Source: Caenorhabditis remanei
Lineage: Eukaryota; Nematoda; Chromadorea; Rhabditida; Rhabditidae
NCBI RefSeq assembly: GCF_010183535.1
Contig: NC_071332.1
Span: 4,836,001 to 4,900,000 of the forward strand
Reading direction: 5' to 3'
DNA: 64,000 bases
The position numbers and the translations under genes were made by a program. Of this stretch, positions 43,598 through 54,446 are shown piece by piece (position 1 is the first letter of the stretch; each line of letters begins with the position of its first letter). The notes under the pieces are model-generated. The model was not told where the DNA came from. It saw nothing but the letters and a program-made list of their open reading frames with translations, and made no database searches.

Positions 43598-45302
43598 ATG
43601 ACCACCGAAAACCTCTGTTTTCAACTGTTAAAACTTCCTGTTGTTGCTCGAAACCATGTCTTAAAACTGTTCACTCCAGTTGAATTGTAAGTTTCTATTC
43701 TATTTACTCATCCTTCATTCAAACTGTTTTCCCAGAATCTCTCTGTCTCTGACCAGTCGTCACACAAAATCAATATGCAAGACGATTCGTGGAGTCTATC
43801 AATGCAAGAAGGGAATAGAGACATTTGATGTCAGACTGAATAGCAATCGTGACATACGAATGAGCTTTAAATACTTTCCAAAGTGTGAATGGGTGTTCCA
43901 CTTTGAGAAAGAACCAAATCGAAAAAGTTTGATTGAGTTGGGATTGGATAGAATTCCATCGTTTGAGACTCTAAAGCAGTGGTTCAGCAGAATTTGGTAT
44001 ATGTTTCGGGGCAAACACGTGAATGATCAGAAAACTGGCAGTATGGGAAAATCATTGGAAGGATTGAAGTTTTTCTCATGGATCCCTGTCGAGAAGACGG
44101 CTTCATACGGTCGTGGTGCAATTGAGTAAGTGTTTATTATACCATTAAACATTTATGCTGGTTGGGATATAAGGTTTTCCAGATGACCTAGTGTAGGAGA
44201 GAGCAAATACAATTTTACTTTTTCAAACGCATATCCCAAATGTTTATGAAAGACAAAAAAGAAAAGAACGTGATCCTGTGAGAAACGGAGAAAGCAGAGA
44301 AGTCAGACAGTCTCGCTTCTCTGCACTCTCTCGCTAAAGTACGTGCTCTTCGAAGCCGCCTCCAAGGGTGGACTCTAAATTACAAATAAATTATTCAAAT
44401 TTTCTACCTTCCAGTCCGTCTCCATTCCAACGCCATACGATGACCATCTACTCATCCGACAATGTTATTCTTCCTATACACAAATTGTCTCTCTACATCG
44501 CGGATTTATTCAACATTGAACTAACATCCCTTGCTTTGAATTACACCAAATTCAATGCTGATGAAAACCGTATGATTATGAGCTTATTCGTTCTCTCTCA
44601 GAAGAATCTCAAACTGTTTCAATTGACAGGGATTACCCCCACTGATCCATCAAAGAATGATGTTTTGATTCAAATTCTTAAGAATCAGAATACAGTAAGC
44701 ACAAGGCTGTTGTTCAATCCAAGTCCGAAGTTTTTCTTTGATTTCAACATTTGCTGTCAATCATTTAAAGTCATGGATATTGATTATTCTCACTGGATCT
44801 CTTTCAAACAAATTTTAGAAATGAAAACTGAATTGTTATATCTTTCAAGGACTACTCTACTGGAAAACGATTTCAAGGTGATAGTCCAAAAATGGAGAAA
44901 TGGATGGACACCTTATTGGAAGATCGCTATGATTGAGTTGAACGAAGTCCTGAATATTGATTCTTGTGCTGAAGGAGAAGATTTTTTCCAATTGGAAAAT
45001 CAGCATTTCGTTCACAAAGACGTGATTCGCAGGTTCGTAAAGTATTTTAAATTTCCTCTTTTTTAAATCAAACATTTTCCAGAAACTGGCCAATCGAATT
45101 GAATAGATTCGAGCAACCTTTAGGAACTACATGGGGAACTATCATCAGAACTGGGTACCACATCCTAAGAGCAGATGGAATGATTGCTTCGATTGGTGTA
45201 GAAAGTGATCGAGTTGGATGGATTCACATTCAATCTCCTAAACATGCAAGAATCACATTGAGCAATCACTTGAGATCTTATGAAATAATATGGAACCAGT
45301 GA
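43598..45302 (+). CDS. F-box protein, type B (F-box plus FBA_2-like domain)
   Basis: Predicted SCF adaptor of the large Caenorhabditis fbxb group. Exons 43598-43686, 43736-44125, 44415-45032 and 45083-45302 give 438 residues. The N terminus is an F-box (FQLLKLPVVARNHVLKLFTP, then VELISLSLTSRHTK). The middle includes KYFPKCEWVFHFEKEP. The region around FNICCQSFKVMDIDYSHWIS and LLYLSRTTLLENDFKVIVQK matches the F-box-associated domain pattern, followed by an extra C-terminal segment ending EIIWNQ. Intron 2 (44126-44414) holds a hairpin-repeat unit. The start was chosen because it puts the F-box at the very N terminus, as in relatives. Target unknown. Confidence 0.82.
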
Positions 45303-46012
45303 TAACTTTTTACTTTAAAAATTTATAACCTTAACTGTCGATGCGTGTTGAGATCTCTTCTTAAAGTTTAACTTTGGCTGTAATATCTCACTGTGCACGG
45401 TATCGTAGTTTTCGAAAAAGAACTACTAGGAAGATTTTGATTTTCTTTCACAAATTGAAAACGCTTGCAATTTTCTCAGACTTCTCGATTTGTAAAAGTA
45501 GATCAAAAAGTGTCTTGCAGCTCTTTTTCGGAGGCTAAGAGATCGTGTTGTGTGAATTGAATAAACAATAATCTTTTGCTTTTTTTTGAAAACTTTCAAA
45601 AAAAAGCATGCTGTTTTCCGAGCTACATCCCAAGAGTTTTTCGTTCCCTTCCATATTTTGTTGTCCCTTCCACTTCCACTTCTCTATCTTACCAATTTCA
45701 TGATTTGTACCAAGTGTTTCCCACAAGTAAGCGATTCTCTGAAAAAGTCTACAAACTGATTTTGCCAAAAGACAATCCATTGTTTGTGCAGGTACAATCA
45801 AACATACTCTCAATTCCCCCAGCCAAGGGGTTCTCATTCTTAGTCACCGATTTCGAAAGGTCACAGAAAGCGACACAGCACATCATTTTGTGTTTATTTA
45901 TTGTGTACAATCTAAGAAAAAAGTGATGAGAAAGTAAGAAAAAAGTTTATTTGTTTGCAACTGTTCTGTGTCTGATCGGTGGAAGCACTCGATGGTCAAA
46001 ATACGAAAAAAG
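45303..46012. other. Intergenic, no gene supported
   Basis: A plus-strand frame at 45576-45926 is open for 116 codons but has no recognisable domain, and its overlapping minus-strand frame is equally long. Poly-T and short AT repeats dominate. The 3' UTRs of the flanking genes fall here. Confidence 0.4.
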
Positions 46013-46956
46013 TTAACGACGTCCAAAGTCGTAGGATGGATAGAAGGCGGTCACGTAGTTTGGCTTCGGGTTGATGTAGTGTTGACGTTGAGCTGAACAT
46101 TAAAAGTTTGGGAGTTTTCGAAAACTTAGAGATCGCGCAGAGGTGTCTAATACTAATCGAAATTATATTCACTGTGTAGATCATAAAAATATCTTCATTT
46201 TTGTAATTGACAACTTTTTGATAGCACGTAATGCTTTCGAGATAGGCGTCTTCAAAGATAGGTGATTGAGAGAGCGTAGAGAAGCTAGCGTGTCTGTCTT
46301 CTATGCGGTCTCCACATCCATTCAGCTCTCACCGCCCATCTTTAAAGACGTATATCTCGAAAGCGTGAAGAGCTATCAAAAAACTGTCAACTACAAAAAT
46401 GTTGGTATATTCTTGATCTATACAGTGAATATAATTTTGACGTAGTTCGGAGACTCCACTTGGCCCATCCGAAGATTCAGGTTCTTCTCTCAAATAGCCT
46501 TAATCAGTCTTGAAATTTTGAACAATCCCTTTTATTTTATTCTTAACACAATTTTTGATAACCCGTATTGCTTTCGAAATAGACGTCTTTAAAGATAGGT
46601 GACAAGGATCGTGAAAGAGCGAGAGAGCGCAGAGAAGCTAGAGTGGCTGGCTTCTCTGCTCCTCTTACTCCTGCACATTAGGTAGCTAATATTTAAAGGC
46701 GCATCTCTCGAAAGCGTGAAGAGCTATCAAAAAGTTGTCAACTACAAAAGTATAGAGCTACTTTTGATCTACACAGCCAACTGTATTGTGAACTGTTACC
46801 TTCCTGCTGAGCATTGTAATAGTCGTCTGGGAAATCATATAAGCTGAATGATCTCATATCGACTTGTCTTTTCCTCATAGTTGGGAAGTTGTAACCTGCA
46901 GCAGGTGCTACCATGAGGATGGCTAAAACCATCAAAATCACAACGAGAAGTTTCAT
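46013..46956 (-). CDS. Small secreted peptide precursor (neuropeptide-like)
   Basis: Two exons, 46956-46800 and 46092-46013, give 78 residues. Signal peptide: MKLLVVILMVLAILMVAPAA, cleaved near AG-YNF. A dibasic-containing RKR occurs at residues 28-30. The C terminus is ...FYPSYDFGRR-stop. A final Gly-Arg-Arg is the classical signal for dibasic trimming and amidation, so a peptide ending ...YDF-amide could be made from the region after RKR. The 707-nt intron is filled with two hairpin-repeat units. No known nlp sequence recognised. A small structural or antimicrobial secreted protein is the alternative. Confidence 0.72.
46168..46435. repeat. Complete hairpin repeat unit
   Basis: Best-preserved unit: TTTTTGTAATTGACAACTTT, then a CTTTCGAGATAGGCGTCTTC arm, a central GTAGAGAAGCTAGCGTGTCT stem, then the inverse arm AGACGTATATCTCGAAAGCG and GTCAACTACAAAAATG. 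About 270 bp, non-coding, in the intron of the peptide gene. Confidence 0.75.
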
Positions 46957-49690
46957 ATCTAAAAAAAATGAGTTGGTCCATTGAACACATCAGTTGCAAA
47001 GAATCATGATTCATACCCTTTCTTTTTTCACTTTTCTCTTTACTTTGCCGTAACTCGATTGTGTGTCTACAAACACGTTGCGGTCAGAGCAACGGAGAAA
47101 AAAGAGAGGGTTAAGTCTGAGAAGAAAACGGTTTAAAAAGTAAAGTTTGTCAATAAGAGTTAGTGGTTTAGAAGGATAACGAGTAGGTGGTAAACAATTG
47201 GAGATTGACTACGGACGAGTTGGGCATTTAGAGATGCTCATTTGAAAGAGCGTGTTGTAAGAAGGAAAGAGCGTTCTAGAATGAGGAGCAGAGGTAAATA
47301 TATGAATTTTTTAAAAGAGCAAGAATAAACCTTCTTTTTTGTAGTTGACAACTTTTTGATAGCTCTATTAGCTTTTGAGATATATCCAGTTAAAGATAAG
47401 CTATGGAATGAATGCAAAGATTATAGCTATGAATAATTAAAGATCTTGGTTCCATCTACACAATCAATATAATTTTAAAAACGTCGAAAAGTCTGGGGTA
47501 CCGTAGCTGGTCTCCACTCAAAACTGAGTTTCAATAACATTCGAGCCTCTATTTAAACGGAAAAAGTTTATCCCTTCCCTTCCAATCCTGACAGATAATC
47601 TGGAACTCTTCCTCCGTCATAGGTAGGAATACTTCATAAGAAAATTGGAAAGGGTAGGAAGATAAGTAGTCCTTTGAGATGATTAGAGGCGCGTGTTTTT
47701 TTGAGATGGATTTGTGGAAAGGTGAAGAGAAAAGTTTATCTGGATTTGTTATGAAGACATCAAAAAATCAAAGCGTTTTTAGTCATCAGGTTATAAAGAC
47801 AGAAAACTCCCGAAACTTCAAAGTTTGTCGATTTTAAAAGCATTTAACAATATCAAGACTTGTCCAAAGTCCGTCAATTTTATTTCGTTCGTGTAGATCA
47901 AAATTAGAGCTTTAATTTTGTAGTTTATAGTTTTTTTATAGCTCTTCTAAATTCTGAGATAAGATTCTTTTTAAATCAGCGATTCAGAGAAGAAGAGTCG
48001 CAGAGAAGCTAGTGTGTCTGACTTCTCTGCGTCTCTTATTCCTGCAAGTTAGGTAGCCAAAATTTGAACGTACTTATCGCAAAGGCTAAAAGAGCTATCA
48101 AAAAATTGTCAACTGCAAAAATAAAAATCTAACTTTGATCTACACAACAAACACAATTTTGGTAGAATTTGTCAACGGGGCAGACTCTCAAAAAAACATA
48201 ACTTTTCAATTTTTTTGATTTCCTAAGAATCGATTTATCTCGGAACCTATCAGTGTTATCAAAAAGTTGTCAACAACAAAATTAGAACTATAGGTTTGAT
48301 CTACAAAACCGTATTAAATTTAAACCATTGGAGTCTATTCAGACAACATTAAGAAGCTTCAAAGTCAGCTCAGATTCGCAGAAGAATGAAAAATCTCAAA
48401 TTAAAAAAAACGGTTGCCGAAGCTATACATTAAGTTGTTCCAGAAGACATGAAAAATGTTTTCGGAGCATTATATGTATAGCTAGCTCAAAATATAACTA
48501 AAAACCTCATTTCGAAAAGCGAAACGAATAATGAGCCATTATATTTTTGAAGTGTGGACCATTTGTTTTCCCCGTCACTTTCTTCCCCCATTATCCCACT
48601 CATTCATCATTGAAAATTCATGAATGACAACTTGATCTCTTTCTTCTTTTTTCCTTATTCTGAAAACATGTCACCCCCTTCTCTCCTTCTTCCTGTTGTC
48701 CTTCTTATCTCATAGGATTTTCCACTACCATTTCCCAAAAAATGCCCGCGACAAACAACAAGTAGGTACTCTAACTGTTTGTGTGGACACTGCCATTCTT
48801 TTTGGAGAAGAAGAAGAAATCAGTGGAGGATGCCCCCACACCGATGAACATACACACTTAAACACTAAAGTTTTTTGCTCGAGTTCGAATTTATTTGATA
48901 CGAAAATGGGAAAACCAAATGGAAAACAGTTTACAGAGAGACCAAACTACAAAAATGTCCATTTTCATATTCTTTGAATCGAAGGCTCCATTCTTCTAGC
49001 TTCTGAGATATGCGGTATTGAAGATGACAACAGAAAAAAGAGACGCAGAGAAGTTAGAGTGCCTGACTTCTCTGCACCCTCTAACTCCCTCAAAGAATCT
49101 TTGAACGCTTATATCTCAGAACGTGCAAGAGCCACTGAAAACTTGTAAACTGCAAAAATGTACCTTATGATTTGATCTACATTAAAAGTTGAAAAACAAA
49201 AATTTTGAGCAATTCCTGATTTTGTGGTATACTCTTAAAGTTGGCACTAGTCTTTGCTGTGCGCAAATTCTTAAAACCGTTATAACTCAATAACCTGAAA
49301 AGCAATCAAAAAGTAGTCAATTGCAAAAATACAGTTCTAGCTTTGATCTACACAACAAACACAAGTTTGGTAGAATTTGACTTTATTGAACACCATGGCA
49401 GACTCTCAAAAGATATAATTTTTCAATTTTTATGCAAAAAACTGTTTTTTCGAGAATTGATTTATCTCGGAGCCTATCAGAGTTATCAAAAAGTTGTCAA
49501 CTACAAAATTGGAACTCTAGGTTTGATCTAAAAAATCGTGTCAAATTCAAAGCAATGGAGTCAAATCAGACAACACTACAAAGCTTCAAAGTCACCACAA
49601 TTTGTGACACTTTTTCAATAATGTAAAAAAATATTGGTTCTGAAAACCGTTATAACTCAATAGCCTAATGAGCTATAAAAAGTTGTCAAC
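46530..49690. repeat. Array of diverged hairpin repeat units
   Basis: Further units or half-units at about 46540-46755, 47330-47460, 47880-48140, 48250-48310, 48950-49165, 49290-49345 and 49470-49530. All carry TATCAAAAAGTTGTCAACTA-like ends, often with CAGAGAAGTTAGAGTGCCTG central stems. Intervening sequence has no supported gene apart from the first exon of the 46013-46956 gene. Frames such as 48696-48977 are not convincing. Confidence 0.6.
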
Positions 49691-49887
49691 GTGGGGAAAT
49701 GCTTATTCTTTTGTTGTCTGTAGTTTGCCGGACCTCTACAATCCAGGAAATCTAAAGAACCATGCTAAATTGTTCCCCATTCTAAAAGTTTTCACACTGC
49801 CCATCAACAAATGTTTAAACCTGAGAAATATCTTCATTTATACTTTACAATTAGACAAGTGAATGTTTCAAAACTCCTCTAAAATCT

Positions 49888-50212
49888 CTACTTTCTTCCA
49901 TAAGTATAATAATAAGTGGTATATGGGTAATAGGAGTATCCATTGTTGTTCGGGTAGTAGTAGTAGGTGGTTCCAGTGTTTCCATTGTTTCCGTTATCGT
50001 AGTAATATGTCGTTTGTCCGTTGTTATTGTTGTTTGGATAGTAGTAGTATGTTTGGTAACCGTTGTTGTTCGATGGGTAGTAGTAGTAGAGCTGAAAATC
50101 CATAGTTGAAACTTTTAACTCTTCTTTCAAACCCCAGTTCCCAACTCACATAGTAAGCCTGTGCATGTACAAGAATTGCCAAGATGAGGACAACCAGAAG
50201 TAGCTTGTTCAT
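49888..50212 (-). CDS. Tyr/Asn-rich small secreted peptide (YYYYPNNN type), minus copy
   Basis: Exons 50212-50150 and 50091-49888 give 88 residues. Signal peptide MNKLLLVVLILAILVHAQA, followed by low-complexity YYYYPSNNNGYQTYYYYPNN-like repeats, ending TTYYYTYGRK-stop. The Gly-Arg-Lys end fits dibasic trimming with amidation. The intron sits right after the signal peptide (AYY-LYYYYP). A divergent paralogue with the same intron position lies 350 bp away at 50563-50982. It could be a cuticle/epidermal or antimicrobial-like peptide, as tyrosine-rich nematode peptides often are; function not established. Confidence 0.8.
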
Positions 50213-50562
50213 TGTGATCAGCAGTCGCAATATGGTCTTTTCCCTTTACTTTTTCACTTTTATACCCAACTCGGCTCCCCAGATAGAGGGCGTGGAGTGA
50301 TTGTGTTGGGTTAGACAAACAGTGTTGTCCACTTTGGCAAAAGTTAAGGATTATAAGGAATGTGTAGTCTCCTCTCTTCTTAGGAGCTCCTCTTAGAAGA
50401 GGAGAGGGGAGAGCTCCACCCAAACGGGAGATCAAATTGGAGTCGGCTCAAAGTGGGCGGAGTCGGAGTCAAGGTACCTACCAGTGCCAATCAAAATAGT
50501 ATAAAACAGTAAGGTCTCAACGAGGAAAAATCATCGCTTAGTTCACTAAACACTAATAGAAA

Positions 50563-50982
50563 ATGAAATTCCTTACACTCATCGCCACCCTTATGGCTCT
50601 TCTCGCCACCGCCAACGCCTATTATGTAAGTTTTATCACTACTCTCATCCTTTTTGGCGAGAGGGTGAGCGTGGCCGAGTGATCTAGCGTTTTGTCCGAT
50701 GATCTGCCATCGAGGTGTTCAAATCCTGCCAACATGTTTTGTATTTTCTAATCAAATTTTTGAAGAAAAATTAAAAATTTTCAGCTCTACTACTACTACC
50801 CAAACAACAACAACAACAACGGTTACTATAACAACAACGGATACACGACCTATTACTACTACCCGAACAATAACAATAATGGATATTACTACAATAATAA
50901 TGGATGCTCCGGATGTTCTTCCAGCTACTATCCAAACAATAATGGATACACAACTTATTACTACACTTATGGAAAGAAATAG
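50563..50982 (+). CDS. Tyr/Asn-rich small secreted peptide, plus copy
   Basis: Exons 50563-50625 and 50785-50982 give 86 residues. Signal peptide MKFLTLIATLMALLATANA, then YYLYYYYPNNNNNNGYYNNN-like repeats, one CSGCSSS insert with two cysteines, and the end TTYYYTYGKK-stop. Its head-to-head neighbour (49888-50212) shares intron position and both repeat types, so the pair arose by inverted duplication and may share a promoter. The intron (50626-50784) contains a tRNA-like sequence. The Cys pair, absent in the sister, may form a disulphide. Confidence 0.82.
50667..50736 (+). pseudogene. tRNA-like sequence (degenerate, Ser/Leu type) inside an intron
   Basis: GAGCGTGGCCGAGTGATCTA resembles a 5' acceptor and D arm with A-box, and GAGGTGTTCAAATCCTGCC resembles the T arm and B-box with one insertion. 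The 3' acceptor strand does not pair fully. Likely a tRNA-derived repeat or tRNA pseudogene rather than a working tRNA. Confidence 0.45.
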
Positions 50983-51355
50983 ATTTCATCTGAAATTGAG
51001 GAAAAATAAATGGTTTTTTTGAAAAATGGAAATACTCGTTTTATTATTCTTATTGGCAACTAGAAAATGTACAAAACTGGGATGATTTAACAGGGGAAAG
51101 TTGTTGGATAGCTGAAATTGTGACAAAAAGGAAATTCTCGGATTTTTGGCTGGAAAAAGCAAAAAATGCGCTTTAATAATACACCTCGTTTGCTCCACGT
51201 CGACAAGAGGATGAGTTGGAATTTCGACAAAAAGCTGAAAGTTTTTTTTTCTGAAAATTTCTACAGGTCACAATTTCAGACAATTCCAATCGATAAAAAA
51301 TACACAAACATACAAAAATCTAAAACTTTCTACTTTATTTTCCGTCGAAAAACTT

Positions 51356-52454
51356 TCAATTCTGGACTCGTTCCACCAGTTGTATGATGTTCAACGCCTG
51401 CAACAAAAGTGGTCGATCAATCATTTGTCCTCTAAACTGAAAAGCTCCTTTTCCAAGTGATTCGTGTTCACTATACGCGTGGACTAGCTCTTGTGCCCAT
51501 TCGATTCTCTCTTTCGGCGGAAGGAATTGCTCCTGGACGACTGAAACTTGACTGGGATGGATGACTTGTTTTCCAGTGAATCCCCATTGTCTTCCTTCTA
51601 TCGATTGACGTTTCAGCCCTTCCAGATCTTTGATATCTATATAGACACTATCGATCGCTTGCAGTTGGAATGCTTTGCAGCAAGTTACGAATTTCTGACG
51701 GGCGAAGAGAGTCTCAGTTCCATGGGAGCTACGAGTGGCTCCAATATCCGCACAGAAGTCGTCAGAACCAAAGACCACTGCGTCCAACTTGAAGAATCCG
51801 GCTTGTTTGTGAAGATTGAGAGTTGACGAGAGTATACGTGGCATGTCAAGAAGAGCACGAGCCGATTCAATCCAGATGACAAGACGGGTGTTCGTGTTGG
51901 TGATGCGGTCATCGCCGTAGTGTTCACGGAACATATTGTAGATTTGAACCAGGTCATCGGGACTGTCCACTTTTGGAATCATGAAAGCGTGCGGCAGTTT
52001 TTCCGCTTTCGAGACAGCCTGAAAATGAGAGATTTTCAGAGAATTCTTATTAAAAATCCACGGGCGGCGCTCAAATTCCGCAAAACTCACAATAATATCG
52101 TCTTCTAGAAGACCACTGCTCACTGAATTGACACGAAGACCGAGTTCCTGACATGACAATGTGTGATATGGCAACTTGTCGAGAGCAACAGCAGCCTGGT
52201 ATCAGAAAATTCAATTTTTTCAAAAAATTTTCCAAAAATCGCTATACCTGAGCTCTGGCTTCTGCTTTCGCTGTCAAAGCCACACCGTCTTCTAGCTCAA
52301 TAACCACTGAATCCGCTTGCATCATTGGAATCTTGTCCAACATTTTCTGGTTACTCGCTGGAACGTATAGCAACGCTCTTCTTGGAATGTATTTTGCGGC
52401 GTCCCGGACACCCGCAAACTGGGAAATCGAGCGATATATTGTTTTGGAGAACAT
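51356..52454 (-). CDS. CLYBL: CLYBL-like citramalyl-CoA lyase, mitochondrial
   Basis: HpcH/HpaI aldolase/citrate-lyase-beta family. In vertebrates CLYBL cleaves citramalyl-CoA to acetyl-CoA and pyruvate in the itaconate (C5-dicarboxylate) pathway, and its loss disturbs B12. Exons 52454-52248, 52195-52091 and 52018-51356 give 324 residues. The N terminus MFSKTIYRSISQF is an Arg/Ser-rich presequence. Motifs: RRALLYVPASNQKML, VVIELEDGVALTAK, the metal-binding Glu in VIWIESARALL (E155), Asp in VFGSDDFCADIGATR (D191), and WGFTGKQVIHPSQV. Three introns or fewer is typical. It is divergent with AHSA1, 395 bp apart, sharing an upstream region. From memory the C. elegans counterpart is C01G10.7. Confidence 0.9.
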
Positions 52455-52849
52455 TGTCTGGAAATCCGAAAATTATTTACAAAAAAATGTTTGAAAAATA
52501 AGCAATGATTGGCGTTTTACAATGTGAAATAGATAAAACTTGATATTTCTGAAAATACGTGCGTAAATCGACACAAGGAGCCGATTGCAAACGTGCTCTA
52601 TTGAGAGGAGGCCGTGGCCTCCTGGCCTAACTTTCTCATAATTCTCCTGAACTTTCTCGAATTTTTTTCATTTTCTTCTCTTTCTTGTCAAATTTTGAGC
52701 TTCTTATATGTTGTTTTTCAAAGCAATTCGCCGATTTTCTGATGCTCGCCGTCTCACTCTTCTTTTTGATTACAAAACGAACTATTTTCGCTTGAAATTA
52801 GACTTCCTGAGACGAAAAAACCAACGAATTGTCTTTCAGTGAACTGAAA

Positions 52850-54240
52850 ATGGCCAAGTGGGGTGAAGGTGACCCGCGCTGGATTGTCGAGGAACGCGCA
52901 GACGCTACCAATGTGAACAACTGGCACTGGTCCGAGAAGAACGCGACTCCATGGTCGCTCAACCGGCTCCGCGAGCTTTTGTCCGGATTTTCAGCGGAGG
53001 TTTGTTCAAAATTTTAAATCTTTTTTCTTTCTTTCTTATTTTAATTTTTCAGGATGGCCCAATCGTCATCACGATCGACGAGGTCAAGAAGATCGACGGT
53101 GAGGCGACGGCGAACAACCGAAAGGCCAAACTCATCTTCCTCTTCGAATGGGTAATCGAGGGAACGTTCGTGGCACGTGTCTCCGGAAGTGAGGAGGAAT
53201 ACAAAGGAAAATTCGATATTCCAAATTTGAGTGATGAAAACGAGGCGTCGGAGGTCGATTTGAACACGTCACTCGATGGAAGCGGCCCGTTGGCTCATCA
53301 AATCCGTCAAGTCCTCAACAAATCATTCGTCTCCAAAATTCAAGATGTCCTTGGAGTTTACATTCGAGAGCTCAAAGAAGAGTTCAGTAAAGGGCTGATT
53401 CTCCCGACGGATCAAGTGAAACCACAGGTTGTCACCAAGGGAAAGACCACCTCAGCCACCGTCGACAAACGTCAATTCCAAAACACTGTAATCGCTGAGA
53501 AGGAGGCGTCGACGTCTGGAAACGAGGTGTTCACCACGAAGGAGGTTTCCGTTGGAGACACGTTCAAGGCGACACCGGAGAGAGTTTTCGAGGCGATTAC
53601 GGAGACTCAGCTGGTCCGTGGATGGACGAACGGATCGATTCAAGAATGGAATTTCCAGGAGGGAGGAACCTTCTCGCTGTTCGGTGGAAATGTTACTGGA
53701 ACATTCGAAAAAATAGAGCCGAATAAGGAGATTGTGAAGAAGTGGCGGTTGAAGAAGTACCCGAACAACCATCACGCCACTATTCACTTCACGCTCAAAG
53801 ATAATGTAAGGCAGCGATGATTTGGGATCGGTTGGAAGAAAATATGGTTATTTTACAAAAAAAAGCTGATAAAAATCGACGTAAAAGCAACAAATTGCCA
53901 TTTCGGAAGGATTTTTCACATTTTTCCGAGAAAGCATGTCTATTATTCGTCAAAAGCTGCGGTTTTTATAGATTTTTGAATAGCACAACGTCGGTTAGAG
54001 CATCTTTCAGTACTAAAAATCACAAAAGTTGAAAACTACCAAATTCTTCCGACAAAGAGCTATTTTTGCACAAAATTCATACAATTGTTTCCAATTTCTA
54101 ATTTCCAGGGCTCCGGTACCGACATCAAGATCACCGCCAAAGACGTCCCCACCCATTTGGCCGACGAGACACAATCCGGTCTCGATCGTTACTACTTGAC
54201 AAGCATCGCCCGTACTTTTGGATTCAGTCAGCGAATTTGA
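52850..54240 (+). CDS. ahsa-1: Activator of Hsp90 ATPase (AHSA1/Aha1)
   Basis: Co-chaperone that stimulates the Hsp90 ATPase by bridging its middle and N-terminal domains. Exons 52850-52999, 53053-53805 and 54109-54240 give 344 residues, as expected. The N-terminal Aha1_N domain begins MAKWGEGDPRWIVEERADA with NNWHWSEKNATPWS, and the RKAKLIFLFEW segment follows. A linker (about 190-215) leads to the C-terminal AHSA1/START-like domain: FKATPERVFEAITETQLV, WTNGSIQEWNFQEGGTFSL, and DRYYLTSIARTFGFSQRI at the end. The start is preceded by a TTTTTGATT-rich leader; an upstream in-frame Met at 52829 is rejected because MAKWGEGDPRW is the conserved start. The gene ends 206 bp from the convergent MTNA stop. 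Confidence 0.95.
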
Positions 54241-54446
54241 GGCGACTCCATCTTGATTTCTCTCCATCTCCCGATTTCTCTCCTTCCCTGTCTTTTGATA
54301 TTTTTCGCCCCTTGATCTTCTCTCGTCGTTTGTTTATTTATTTATATATCAATCTGTGTTCATTTTTCGCTTTCTTTCCCTCTTTTTGAGTGATTTCTCC
54401 CAGTTTTTCAACAAAGTTTATCATAGTTTAACAAATATTGTATGAC

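Noticed and set aside
45576..45926. 116-codon plus-strand ORF after the F-box-B gene
   Set aside because: Considered as a partial F-box gene, with an intron-like GTAAGC...GTGCAG inside, but no F-box or F-box-associated motif is visible.
48696..48977. 93-codon ORF among hairpin repeats
   Set aside because: No signal peptide, domain or acceptable splice structure; runs into a hairpin-repeat end.
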